DNA of 64,000 nt, from positions 1 to 64,000 of the forward strand of contig NZ_JAKIKQ010000004.1 of assembly GCF_023284045.1 (NCBI RefSeq). Reading direction: 5' to 3'. Positions 8,072 to 15,983 of the stretch are shown one piece after another. The stretch is from Shewanella kaireitica (lineage in GTDB: Bacteria; Pseudomonadota; Gammaproteobacteria; Enterobacterales; Shewanellaceae). Positions within the stretch are counted from its first letter, which is position 1. Each line of letters opens with the position of its first letter. A program made the translations under genes and the position numbers. The notes beneath the pieces were generated by a model. It did not search any database. It saw nothing but the letters and a program-made list of their open reading frames with translations, and was not told the DNA's origin.

Positions 8072-8743
8072 TTAATAATCTAAGTCCAGTGCAAAGCAAA
8101 GGTAACGCATTAGCTGCTGACAATGCTCAAATTCAGTGGAACAGAAGTCGTCAAAGTCTGCGGCGCAGACTTGCTCCATTGAGATAGCTTTGATAGCAAT
8201 AAAATCCTTGCGCTTAAGCTCGTCTAGCATTGGGTGGCTTTTGTCGTAGCCCTTTGGCGGCCTTATAAGCTGACTGCCCTCCATATTAAATCCAGCCTGA
8301 GTGAGTGCTTTTAAAGCCTTTTTATAGCCATTAGGATTTTCGTCAATACAGCTGCGTATTGCGTTTAATGCCTTTGATTCAGGATGCCAAATCCCGGCAC
8401 CAAGAAAACAGCCGTCGTTGGCTATATGCAAATAAAGACCTGGGGCATGCACATCTTTGCCTTGAAAATGGCGAAATTGAATGCCTACATTAGTTTTATA
8501 AGGTGTTTTATCTTTGCTAAAGCGACTATCTCGTTGGGGACGCATCATACTGCCGCCAACCTTTTTAGGTACTGCAGTCAATCTAGGCGAAAGCGCTAAT
8601 ATCGATGGTTGCATCGCTTCAATAAACTGTAATGCTGGTGTGCGTACTTGCTGCTCATAACGTGGCTGGTTTGCTTTAAACCATTCACGATCATTGTTAA
8701 CTGACAGTTCATTTAGGAAATCAAAACTCGCAGGTGAAAACAT
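8072..8743 (-). CDS. DUF2461 (TIGR02453) family protein
   Basis: A 223-residue soluble protein of the DUF2461 family, which has no established function. Recognisable blocks are the N-terminal FLNELSVNNDREWFKANQPRY segment, the conserved RDSRFSKDKTPYKTN core (about 72-86), and the following GLYLHI...GAGIWHP segment. The length is typical and the protein appears intact. There is no signal peptide or membrane segment. Neighbours on both sides are unrelated, with 245 bp of featureless sequence before the methyltransferase gene, so context gives no help. Confidence 0.9.
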   Translation of the reverse strand: MFSPASFDFLNELSVNNDREWFKANQPRYEQQVRTPALQFIEAMQPSILALSPRLTAVPKKVGGSMMRPQRDSRFSKDKTPYKTNVGIQFRHFQGKDVHAPGLYLHIANDGCFLGAGIWHPESKALNAIRSCIDENPNGYKKALKALTQAGFNMEGSQLIRPPKGYDKSHPMLDELKRKDFIAIKAISMEQVCAADFDDFCSTEFEHCQQLMRYLCFALDLDY

Positions 8744-8961
8744 GACTCAGTTCTCAAAGTGATTTAATTGCTGATTAACATAACAAAATAGTGACATGAT
8801 GGCATGTACTATTGGCTCACTTGATTGAGAAAGGCACTATTGGTAGTGGTTCGTTTAGCGCTATAATACTCAGTATTTGGTGCGGCACGAGAGATCGGGT
8901 TGTTCGCTTATTGATTGATACTGCACTTTGTCCGTTGTGGCTAGATATATAAAGGATTGTT

Positions 8962-9420
8962 ATGAAAGTTTGGGTTGATGCTGATGCTTGTCCAGGTGTA
9001 ACTAAAGAAACGCTATTTCGCGCCGCTGACAGAGCAGAAATCGAAACCATATTGATCGCCAATCATAGTGTTAAGATCCCGCCTTCACGATTTATAAAAA
9101 TGGTGACTGTTTCATCAGGTTTCGATGTCGCTGATGATGAGATTGTTAAGCGACTCACTGCTGGCGATTTGGTCATTACAGCAGATATACCGTTGGCGGC
9201 TGAAGTTATCGAGAAAGGTGGATTAGCGCTAAACCCTCGAGGTGAACTTTACACTGAGCAAAATATTAAATCGATTTTAAATATGCGTGATTTTATGGAT
9301 ACCATGCGCGCGAGTGGTGTGCAAACTGGAGGCCCTGCTGCGATGAGTCAAAGTGAAAGACAAGCCTTTGCTAATCAATTAGATCGCCTTATCACTAAAT
9401 TTAAGCAGCAAAAAAAATAG
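8962..9420 (+). CDS. YaiI/YqxD family (DUF188) protein
   Basis: A 152-residue protein of the UPF0178 (YaiI/YqxD) family, related in fold to PIN/NYN-type nucleases. Conserved blocks are [20 protein letters not shown] (residues 3-22), [31 protein letters not shown] and the [12 protein letters not shown] segment. Asp6/Asp8 and the DDEI and TADIP acids would form the presumed metal site. An AAGGA box 6 bases upstream supports the ATG. Activity has not been established for the family. Confidence 0.92.
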   Translation: MKVWVDADACPGVTKETLFRAADRAEIETILIANHSVKIPPSRFIKMVTVSSGFDVADDEIVKRLTAGDLVITADIPLAAEVIEKGGLALNPRGELYTEQNIKSILNMRDFMDTMRASGVQTGGPAAMSQSERQAFANQLDRLITKFKQQKK

Positions 9421-9758
9421 CGTTGATTTTTTGTTCCAATCTCATTTCTGCAGCGTGACCGCCTTATTCCATCAAATTTGGCTGTTGATTTCATAATCAA
9501 CAGCCAGTCGCTTTTGTTACAACATACTCTTGACTCGATAGGGTCAACCTCTTCAACAGTGACTTACTGTTTCTTGGTTGTTTGCTTCTGCGACCAAATT
9601 GAGTCGAATAGCGCGTTGTATTGGGACAAACCTCCAAATATGACTATTATTGTAATGGTTAAGTTAATTATTTAACTGCCTTTTTGTTTTTTGTTAGTTA
9701 ACATAGCAAACATGTCTTAGCGCTGAGAATTGTTTGACTATAGCGATGGGTTATCGAT
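9421..9758 (+). other. Intergenic region, 338 bp
   Basis: Besides the hairpin at 9480-9505 it contains only AT-rich DNA leading to the OmpA-like gene. A reading frame of 65 codons (9478-9675) starts inside the hairpin and has no ribosome site or recognisable product, so it is not called. Confidence 0.6.
9480..9505 (+). terminator. Perfect hairpin downstream of the YaiI-family gene
   Basis: An 11-bp perfect stem (GGCTGTTGATT / AATCAACAGCC) with a 4-nt loop, about 60 bases after the stop codon. Only a short T-run (CTTTTG) follows a few bases later, so termination is probable rather than certain. Confidence 0.55.
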
Positions 9759-10322
9759 ATGCGATGGTTAATATTGGTTCTTGGAGTTTATATCTTGGCG
9801 GCGGGGAGTGCATATGCTCGTGACTGGCATGATAGTGATGCTGATGGAGTGCCTGATAAAAAAGATGCCTGTGCACAATCTCAATTAGGTCAAAGAGTAG
9901 ATGCTAGTGGCTGTGCTTACAAGGCACTAGCTACAACCCTTTGCCTGAGAACCATAACTGGAGTTTTTTACCCGGCCAGTTGTACACAATTGTCATCTAA
10001 TATTGTTAAATTTGAGTTTGCAAAATCTGAGCTGTTATCGAGTCAAAGAGCCGTGCTTGAACGTATATCCGCTTGGTTAACTCACGTTCCAGCTCGGTTA
10101 TTACTGGTTGGTTACACTGACTCTATTGGAGGTGAAGCCTTTAACCAAAGGTTGTCATTATTGCGCGCAAAAAGTGTTAAGCAAGCTTTAATCACTGAGT
10201 TTGATTTCGAACCCGATCGTTTTGATATAAAAGGTGTTGGAAGCCAAGCTCCGATTGCAAATAACCATACTGGTAGTGGCCGAGCACTAAATAGAAGAGT
10301 TGAATTTTTCGTTGTTTTTTAA
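9759..10322 (+). CDS. OmpA-family protein with thrombospondin type-3 repeat
   Basis: A 187-residue exported protein. A signal peptide (cut after SAYA, about residue 20) is followed by one calcium-binding thrombospondin type-3 motif (DSDADGVPDKKDAC, about 25-38). The C-terminal OmpA-like peptidoglycan-binding domain (about 82-187) shows VGYTDSIGGEAFNQRLSLLR and the closing GRALNRRVEFF, where the Asp and Arg that hold diaminopimelate are expected. There is no eight-stranded barrel, so it is a periplasmic or lipid-free cell-wall anchor rather than a porin. The next gene starts 32 bp downstream, so the two may be co-transcribed. Confidence 0.88.
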   Translation: MRWLILVLGVYILAAGSAYARDWHDSDADGVPDKKDACAQSQLGQRVDASGCAYKALATTLCLRTITGVFYPASCTQLSSNIVKFEFAKSELLSSQRAVLERISAWLTHVPARLLLVGYTDSIGGEAFNQRLSLLRAKSVKQALITEFDFEPDRFDIKGVGSQAPIANNHTGSGRALNRRVEFFVVF

Positions 10323-10353
10323 AATATAAATTAAAAGTTAAGGGAGTATATAC

Positions 10354-11178
10354 ATGGATAACTTGCAAGGTCTGATGGATCAAGCACCAGAGCTGATAGT
10401 CACTTATGGCATGAAAATATTATTTGCGATAATCATTTTTGTGATTGGTAAGTTCTTAGCCGGTGTTGCAAAAAAACTCACCACAAAATTGCTTAAAAAA
10501 CGCAAAGTTGATGAAACAGTAACTTCGTTTGTTAGCAATATCGCTTGGTCGTTGGTGTTGGTATTTACCATTGTTGCCACGCTAGGACAGATTGGTGTGC
10601 AAACTGCGTCTCTTGTCGCAGTCATTGGTGCCGCGGGCTTAGCGGTCGGTTTAGCGCTACAAGGTTCGCTATCTAACTTTGCAGCAGGCGTGTTGATGGT
10701 CTTGTTCCGTCCTTGCAGAGTCGGTGACTATGTAGAGGCAGCAGGAATTGCAGGCACAGTAAGCGAGATAACTATCTTCTCAACTAAACTGCTTACCCCA
10801 GATAATAAAGTTATTATTGCACCAAACTCGGCAATGATGGACGGCACTATTGTTAATTATTCGGCAATGGAAACTCGCCGTTTAGATTTAGTGATTGGTG
10901 TGTCGTATGACGCTAATCTTGCCGAAACCAAGAAGGTGCTGACTTCAATATTAGATAACAGTCAGTATGTGCTTAAAGATCCGGCTTATACCGTAGCGGT
11001 TGCTGAGCTTGCTGATTCATCGGTAAACTTTGTCGTTCGCCCATGGGTTAAAGGCAGTGACTACTGGCCTGCTCATTTCGAAATCCTTGAGCAAATTAAA
11101 GTGGCACTTGATGAAGCGGGAATTGGCATTCCATACCCACAGATGGACCTGTATGTGAAAGAGACGCCTGCCAGTTAA
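10354..11178 (+). CDS. Small-conductance mechanosensitive channel, MscS family
   Basis: A 274-residue inner-membrane channel that opens on hypo-osmotic stress. Three membrane helices lie at about 15-37, 58-80 and 88-120. The pore helix is AVIGAAGLAVGLALQGSLSNFAAGVLM, with the Ala/Gly packing typical of E. coli MscS, followed by LFRPCRVGD, which opens the cytoplasmic beta domain. Total length is close to E. coli MscS (286). A good AGGGAG box sits 9 bases before the ATG. A strong terminator follows, so the gene ends the short OmpA-like/MscS unit. Confidence 0.93.
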   Translation: MDNLQGLMDQAPELIVTYGMKILFAIIIFVIGKFLAGVAKKLTTKLLKKRKVDETVTSFVSNIAWSLVLVFTIVATLGQIGVQTASLVAVIGAAGLAVGLALQGSLSNFAAGVLMVLFRPCRVGDYVEAAGIAGTVSEITIFSTKLLTPDNKVIIAPNSAMMDGTIVNYSAMETRRLDLVIGVSYDANLAETKKVLTSILDNSQYVLKDPAYTVAVAELADSSVNFVVRPWVKGSDYWPAHFEILEQIKVALDEAGIGIPYPQMDLYVKETPAS

Positions 11179-11195
11179 TCATAGTTTGTGTTAAG

Positions 11196-11222
11196 AAAGG
11201 CCAGCAATTGCTGGCCTTTTTT
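11196..11222 (+). terminator. Bidirectional terminator after the MscS gene
   Basis: A 10-bp perfect stem (AAAGGCCAGC / GCTGGCCTTT) with an AATT loop and a six-T tail. It separates two convergent genes and has A/T runs on both sides. Confidence 0.92.
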
Positions 11223-11233
11223 GTGGGGGAGCA

Positions 11234-11872
11234 CTAGTGAGAGCTGTCAGACTGATATTGATAGTCAAATTTGGGCATTGACCAGTGGTAACGAATCGCT
11301 AGCATTCTAAAGCTAAAGCCAAACAGCAGCGCAATCGTCAAGCTTAACCATTCAGTGATCCCATTGAGCTTCATTCCCACATAGAGTGCCGCTGTCAGTA
11401 ATGCGACCAGCGCATATAGCTCTTTCTTAAAAATAAGCGGTACCTGATTACATAAAATATCTCGAATTACGCCGCCAAATACACCAGTGACAACGCCCAT
11501 CACGATCGCGATTTCTGCGCTGTAACCTAGCATTAAGGTCTTTTGTGCGCCTACGATTGAAAATACTGCCAGCCCAATGGCATCGATCGCCAGAAATAAT
11601 CGTGATAGATAACGCATTAAAGGTGCGATCATCACAGTGAGTAGCGACGCAGCTGCAATCGCGAGTAGATAGTGGGCATTTTCAATCCATATAATCGGAT
11701 AGTTACCTAGGAGCATATCGCGCAGCGTACCACCACCAATTGCGGTGACGCAGCCAATAATGACCACCCCAAAAAGATCCATCTGTTTTTTACCAGCGGC
11801 TAGGGCACCAGTCATTGCTTCCGCTAAGATACCGATGAGCCACAAAGCACTAATTACTTTTACTTCTAACAT
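11234..11872 (-). CDS. TRIC-type cation channel family (UPF0126) membrane protein
   Basis: A membrane protein of about 212 residues with seven hydrophobic helices, made of two internally homologous halves. Each half carries the family signature: AIGGGTLRDMLLGNYP in the first and GVFGGVIRDILCNQVPLIF in the second. Bacterial members (YicG, YadS) are structurally related to trimeric intracellular cation channels and have been linked to small-molecule transport; the substrate here is unknown. An in-frame GTG nine bases upstream (11881) is an alternative start; neither has a clear ribosome site, so the ATG was taken. Confidence 0.9.
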   Translation of the reverse strand: MLEVKVISALWLIGILAEAMTGALAAGKKQMDLFGVVIIGCVTAIGGGTLRDMLLGNYPIIWIENAHYLLAIAAASLLTVMIAPLMRYLSRLFLAIDAIGLAVFSIVGAQKTLMLGYSAEIAIVMGVVTGVFGGVIRDILCNQVPLIFKKELYALVALLTAALYVGMKLNGITEWLSLTIALLFGFSFRMLAIRYHWSMPKFDYQYQSDSSH

Positions 11873-11881
11873 AAGAGACAC

Positions 11882-12218
11882 TAGCTAACTAAAAGGAAGC
11901 GGATTTTGCCCCTGTTTGGTCAATAAAGATAGTGATTAAATTTATTTTTATCATTATAAAAACTAATGGGTGTTGTTTTGGTGTTTGTTATTGTAGCTAG
12001 ATTTTACGGGGGATGTGATGGGTTCTTTCCTTGGTTTTACTTGTTGAATGATATTAATGATGCTCGGTTATATCCATTTGCAAGGTGTATTTTGCTGAGG
12101 GGCGGTTAAGGACTGTTTATTTGTTGAACTATCTATTGATTTGGTGCTGGTGCTAGCGCCAAAGGCACAGTAGTATTGGCCAGTGAGTACGAAAACAATA
12201 TCGATAATGAGGTAAGTA
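11882..12218. other. Divergent intergenic region, 337 bp
   Basis: It lies between the UPF0126 gene (minus) and the threonine aldolase gene (plus). An imperfect hairpin at about 12138-12163 (TTGGTGCT / AGCGCCAA) sits in the leader of the plus-strand gene. No T-run follows and its role is unknown. Nothing else was recognised. Confidence 0.5.
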
Positions 12219-13232
12219 ATGATAGATTTTCGCAGTGATACCGTCACTAAACCTACCGCGGCAATGCGCGCGGCTATTGGCGTTGCTGAGGTCGGAGACG
12301 ATGTATATGGAGATGATCCAAGCGTAAATTACCTTGAAGATATGGCAGCAGAAATGTTCGGTTTTGATGGTGCGTTATTTACTTCATCAGGCACTCAAGC
12401 CAACTTATTAGCTTTAATGGGTCATTGTGAGCGCGGCGACGAATACCTGTGTGGTCAGCAAGCGCACAACTATAAATTTGAAGGTGGTGGCGCCGCTGTA
12501 TTAGGCAGTATTCAACCGCAACCATTAACTAACCAAGCTGATGGCAGTATTTTGCTCTCCGATATTGAAGCGGCAATTAAGCCTGATGACATCCATTTTG
12601 CCCGTACTCGATTGTTGAGCTTAGAAAACACTATTGGCGGTAAAGTTGTGCCTCAAAACTATTTAGCCCAAGCACAGAGTTTGGCGTTTGAGAAGGGGCT
12701 AAAAATCCATCTTGATGGCGCTCGAGTGGCTAATGCTGCGGTTGCACAGAATTTACCCATTACTGATATTACCCAATATTTCGACTCTGTTTCTATCTGT
12801 TTATCAAAGGGTCTATGTGCGCCAGTAGGCTCAATATTGTTAGCCGATGAGCGCTTGATCAAAAAAGCCCGTCGCTGGCGAAAAGTATTAGGTGGAGGTA
12901 TGCGCCAAGCAGGAATTTTGGCCGCGGCTGCGCAGCTAGCATTGACCGAGCAAGTTGAGCGATTAGCTGAAGATCATGATAATGCCAGCTATTTAGCGTC
13001 GCAATTGTCAGCCATTAGCTGTTTCGATGTTGATCTATCTTTAGTGCAGACGAATATGGTATTTGCCACTGTTGTTGGCGAGATAGATATTAATGCTGTC
13101 GCTAAAGAGCTTAAGCTGAAAGGGATACTCATTAGTGCTGGGCAAACGTTACGTTTAGTCACCCATGCAGATATCTCTCGTACTGATATCGATAGCTTTA
13201 TTCGTGAACTTAAAGTGATTTTACTGCGCTAG
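12219..13232 (+). CDS. ltaE: Low-specificity L-threonine aldolase
   Basis: A 337-residue fold-type I PLP enzyme that splits L-threonine or L-allo-threonine into glycine and acetaldehyde. The PLP lysine is Lys197 in [13 protein letters not shown], the same position as in E. coli LtaE. Other family blocks are the start [27 protein letters not shown] (23-40), [11 protein letters not shown] (56-66) and [11 protein letters not shown] (164-174). The length matches E. coli (333). It is cytoplasmic and acts in glycine/threonine interconversion, connecting to glyA at the other end of the window only by pathway. It is monocistronic with a strong terminator. Confidence 0.96.
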   Translation: MIDFRSDTVTKPTAAMRAAIGVAEVGDDVYGDDPSVNYLEDMAAEMFGFDGALFTSSGTQANLLALMGHCERGDEYLCGQQAHNYKFEGGGAAVLGSIQPQPLTNQADGSILLSDIEAAIKPDDIHFARTRLLSLENTIGGKVVPQNYLAQAQSLAFEKGLKIHLDGARVANAAVAQNLPITDITQYFDSVSICLSKGLCAPVGSILLADERLIKKARRWRKVLGGGMRQAGILAAAAQLALTEQVERLAEDHDNASYLASQLSAISCFDVDLSLVQTNMVFATVVGEIDINAVAKELKLKGILISAGQTLRLVTHADISRTDIDSFIRELKVILLR

Positions 13233-13257
13233 CTAATGCCCGTTGCTCGACAAATAA

Positions 13258-13283
13258 AAGCCCCTATTAGCTAGGGGCTTTTT
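13258..13283 (+). terminator. Terminator after ltaE
   Basis: An 8-bp stem (AAGCCCCT / AGGGGCTT) with a 7-nt loop and five T. The A-run on the left allows it to work for the convergent gene as well. Confidence 0.9.
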
Positions 13284-13315
13284 GTTTGTCGATTATCTCG
13301 CAGTTTCCCGAAAGA

Positions 13316-14086
13316 CTAATGCTTATGGCCACTTTCTCCGCCTGAAAGCTTATTGCCTTCGCTGTCGTAAAACCCGCTACTACCATGTTGGATAAAGCCT
13401 TGGTGGATCATTTTAGCAATAAAGGGATCAGACTCATTGTCGCCGACATCGGCAAAATCAATATCCTGGTAGCCTGAGATCAGCGCGCTAAACTCATTAT
13501 TTGAAAAAGATGTTAACTCAAGCAGTTGATACTGCATGCTGCCGTTAGCATTACTAACGACAAAAGAGTGCGGTAACTCTAGTTTATCAATCCAGCTGAC
13601 AACAAGCTTTTGACCTGATTGCTCTCCACTGTATCGCTGGGTGATACAGCTATCTAGCTGATTTGTCTTGCTGGTAGGTCGTTGCTGCAAGCCTTCAATA
13701 CTTGCCGGAGAGATAAGGTGGTTCAACTGCTCGAAATTGAAGTGCATATTAAGCGAGAGGAGATCGCCTTTGCGGTAACTCACAGAGCGACGCTCATTAG
13801 GAAAATAGCGAACATATTCTCCGCGGCTATCCCACAACTCAAAGCTTTGTGGATTGTGCTGATAGATAAGCTGTTGCTTATTACGTATCAAGGTTACTTC
13901 ACGACTGTCGCCATGGCTGTTACTAACAGCATAGCGCGCACTGAGATGTGATGCATCGATTATGGTTCCTATGGATTGGCATTGCACCGCATAAGCTACT
14001 GAGCTGAAAAGTTGACTGATTAAGCCACCAGCTAATAGTAGTGCTGCGCGCGTCGGTAATGCTATAGAGCCTAAAGGGTACTGCAT
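13316..14086 (-). CDS. Exported protein of unknown function
   Basis: A protein of about 256 residues with a signal peptide (hydrophobic core about residues 14-30, likely cut after VAYA). The mature part has a single Cys pair, CQSIG near the start and SCITQRY in the middle, that could form a disulfide. Mixed beta-rich sequence without membrane helices follows, then a Gly/His-rich tail (GGESGHKH). No family was recognised. The second in-frame start is chosen because AGGAG is 6 bases before that ATG, whereas the upstream GTG overlaps the ribosome site. It is convergent with ltaE, sharing the intergenic terminator. A periplasmic location is inferred. Confidence 0.75.
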   Translation of the reverse strand: MQYPLGSIALPTRAALLLAGGLISQLFSSVAYAVQCQSIGTIIDASHLSARYAVSNSHGDSREVTLIRNKQQLIYQHNPQSFELWDSRGEYVRYFPNERRSVSYRKGDLLSLNMHFNFEQLNHLISPASIEGLQQRPTSKTNQLDSCITQRYSGEQSGQKLVVSWIDKLELPHSFVVSNANGSMQYQLLELTSFSNNEFSALISGYQDIDFADVGDNESDPFIAKMIHQGFIQHGSSGFYDSEGNKLSGGESGHKH

Positions 14087-14210
14087 GCTCACTCCTTAAA
14101 AGGGCGGAATCTTGGTTTGAGTTTTTGTGTTTTATTTGTGCTTATAGTCTCTAATACTCGAACCTAGCACCTCTAGTACCCGAGCTTAGATGATTCTAGC
14201 TATGTGAATA

Positions 14211-14240
14211 AGCCACTGACGACTGAATGAGTCAGTGGCT
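14211..14240 (-). terminator. Hairpin downstream of alkaline phosphatase 1
   Basis: A perfect 10-bp stem (AGCCACTGAC / GTCAGTGGCT) with a 10-nt loop, about 30 bases past the stop codon. The T-run on the minus strand is poor (TTATTC), so it may be a weak terminator or a 3'-end stabiliser. Confidence 0.55.
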
Positions 14241-14271
14241 GTCAACCTATGCTCTGCTAAATAGGGCTTTG

Positions 14272-15906
14272 TTATGGCTGCATCGCTTCAGCCTTTTCGA
14301 CTAAGCTTGCTGCGTGGTTCATTACATGGAAGATGTGGTTTTGCTCAACCGTACCTTGCACAAGGTGTGAACCAGGACCGCTAGCGAATATGCCAACATC
14401 TTCACCTGCATGAGTTTCGCTGCCTAGTGGCACAAGTGCCTCTTGATGGAAGCCTGCATGTTGGGTGTCTACGTAATTCAAATCGAAACGACCAGGTGCC
14501 GCGGCGTAGCCGTATCGCTCATCGCCACCTGTTGCTAAGCTGGCATAGCCTAAGCCGTTAGCGTAGCCAACAGTTGTGTATGGCAAGCCGTTAGAGTCGG
14601 TAGCATTGGTGATGGCTGGTTGACCATCTGAACCGTTGCCTTTTACCAGTCCTAGAATTGGGTTGCCGCGGGTAGGGTAACCGGCAATGGTAAATACGTG
14701 ACTGTGGTCTGCGGTGACCAAGAGTAACGTATCTTTTTCTGAGGTTTTCTCCATCGCAATACGTACCGCCTCAGACAGTGCGATAGTGTCATGTAAAGCG
14801 CGGGCTGCATTGCCAGCATGGTGGGCGTGGTCGATACGACCCGCTTCAATGATAAGCACAAACCCTTTATCATTTTTTTGCAGAATATCAATTGATTTCG
14901 CGGTCATTTCAGCAAGAGATGGTTCACCTGTCACACCTGTTGTAGTGCGATCAAAGTCATATTCCATGTGAGAGGAATTGAATAACCCTAAGGCGTGATC
15001 TGTGCTGCTTGGATCAATTGTTAGAAAGCTGTCTCTGTCGGTCACATAAGCCGCGTTGTTGTACTTTGCTAACCATTCATCAGTTAGGTTTCGGTTATCG
15101 AGGCGTTTACCTGATTTTCCTTCGGGATCTGTCATTGTGTTCGGAATAAACGCGCGTCGACCTCCACCCATGACCACATTGAGCCCGTTACCAAAGTCAA
15201 AGTCGAGTAGTTGTGATGCGATATCCTTACAGCCATTTGTTACCGCTTCTGCGGGTAAATCAGCATCGCTCTCCCAGTTGCGCTCAGGAGCGTGGGCATA
15301 AGTTGCTGCTGGGGTTGCATGAGTGATGCGCGCTGTAGAGACCACACCTGTTGACAGTCCTGCCATTGCTGCAAGTTCAAGCGAGGTGACAAGATTTTGC
15401 CCTGTGGTTGAAGCGCAGTTGCCACGGCTGACGCCTTCCGCTTGCGAAAGCACACCAACATCAGTTTTTACACCAGTAACCATAGCGGTCATGGTGCCGG
15501 CAGAATCCGGAGTTTGACCATCAACATTATAGGTCTTGGCTAGGCCTAAGTAAGGCAAGGTTTCAAACGATAGTGAGTTTTCTTCACCGGTTTGTCCTTT
15601 CAATTGGCCTTCTAAAATGCGTGCTGCTGTGACGGTTGATACGCCCATACCATCGCCTACAAATAGAATAATATTCTTGGCTGCTCCAGCTTGGTTTTCA
15701 ACGGTTAAACCATCGGCTTTTGCGACTCTTGCTTGGCCGTCGATAAACCACTGGTTAGCTGCAGTCCAGTCTTGGCCGTTACTACCATTTCCACCGTTGC
15801 TGCCATCATTTCCGTTGCTACCATCGGCGCCGTTATCACCATCGCTGCCGCAAGCGGCTAAACCAAGCATTGCTGCAATCGAAAGTACGAGTAATTTCTT
15901 GTTCAT
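14272..15906 (-). CDS. Alkaline phosphatase, lipoprotein form (PhoA family)
   Basis: A metal-dependent phosphomonoesterase of about 544 residues. The start is the ATG 6 bases after GGAG (an upstream TTG would overlap that site). It begins with a lipoprotein signal (lipobox LAAC, lipidated Cys19). A tether rich in Gly/Asn/Asp/Ser (about 20-45) with collagen-like G-N-G repeats follows. Family motifs are LFVGDGMG with metal-binding Asp85, TPDSAGTMTAMVTGVKT with nucleophile Ser135, IEAGRIDHAHHAGNAARA, TADHSHVFTIAGY, and SETHAGEDV with a zinc His. All metal ligands seem present. It lies 77 bp downstream of a paralogue and is probably a duplicate anchored to the outer membrane. Phosphate scavenging is inferred. 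Confidence 0.93.
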   Translation of the reverse strand: MNKKLLVLSIAAMLGLAACGSDGDNGADGSNGNDGSNGGNGSNGQDWTAANQWFIDGQARVAKADGLTVENQAGAAKNIILFVGDGMGVSTVTAARILEGQLKGQTGEENSLSFETLPYLGLAKTYNVDGQTPDSAGTMTAMVTGVKTDVGVLSQAEGVSRGNCASTTGQNLVTSLELAAMAGLSTGVVSTARITHATPAATYAHAPERNWESDADLPAEAVTNGCKDIASQLLDFDFGNGLNVVMGGGRRAFIPNTMTDPEGKSGKRLDNRNLTDEWLAKYNNAAYVTDRDSFLTIDPSSTDHALGLFNSSHMEYDFDRTTTGVTGEPSLAEMTAKSIDILQKNDKGFVLIIEAGRIDHAHHAGNAARALHDTIALSEAVRIAMEKTSEKDTLLLVTADHSHVFTIAGYPTRGNPILGLVKGNGSDGQPAITNATDSNGLPYTTVGYANGLGYASLATGGDERYGYAAAPGRFDLNYVDTQHAGFHQEALVPLGSETHAGEDVGIFASGPGSHLVQGTVEQNHIFHVMNHAASLVEKAEAMQP

Positions 15907-15933
15907 TTTTAACTCCAATTGTTGGGTACTATC

Positions 15934-15956
15934 GCTGACATACTTAATGCGTCAGC
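15934..15956 (-). other. Small hairpin between the alkaline phosphatase genes
   Basis: A 6-bp inverted repeat (GCTGAC / GTCAGC) with an 11-nt loop lies in the 77-bp gap between the two genes. No T-run follows, so it is not a standard terminator. It could be an mRNA-processing or stability element that lets expression of the two genes differ. Confidence 0.35.
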
Positions 15957-15983
15957 AGAAATTGATTAATGACCTTTTAGGTA

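Noticed and set aside
8817-9062. 81-codon minus-strand frame over the YaiI gene start
   Set aside because: Overlaps a clear family gene on the other strand; low-complexity Ser/Ile composition.
9478-9675. 65-codon plus-strand frame
   Set aside because: Starts inside a terminator-like hairpin; no ribosome site or recognisable domain.
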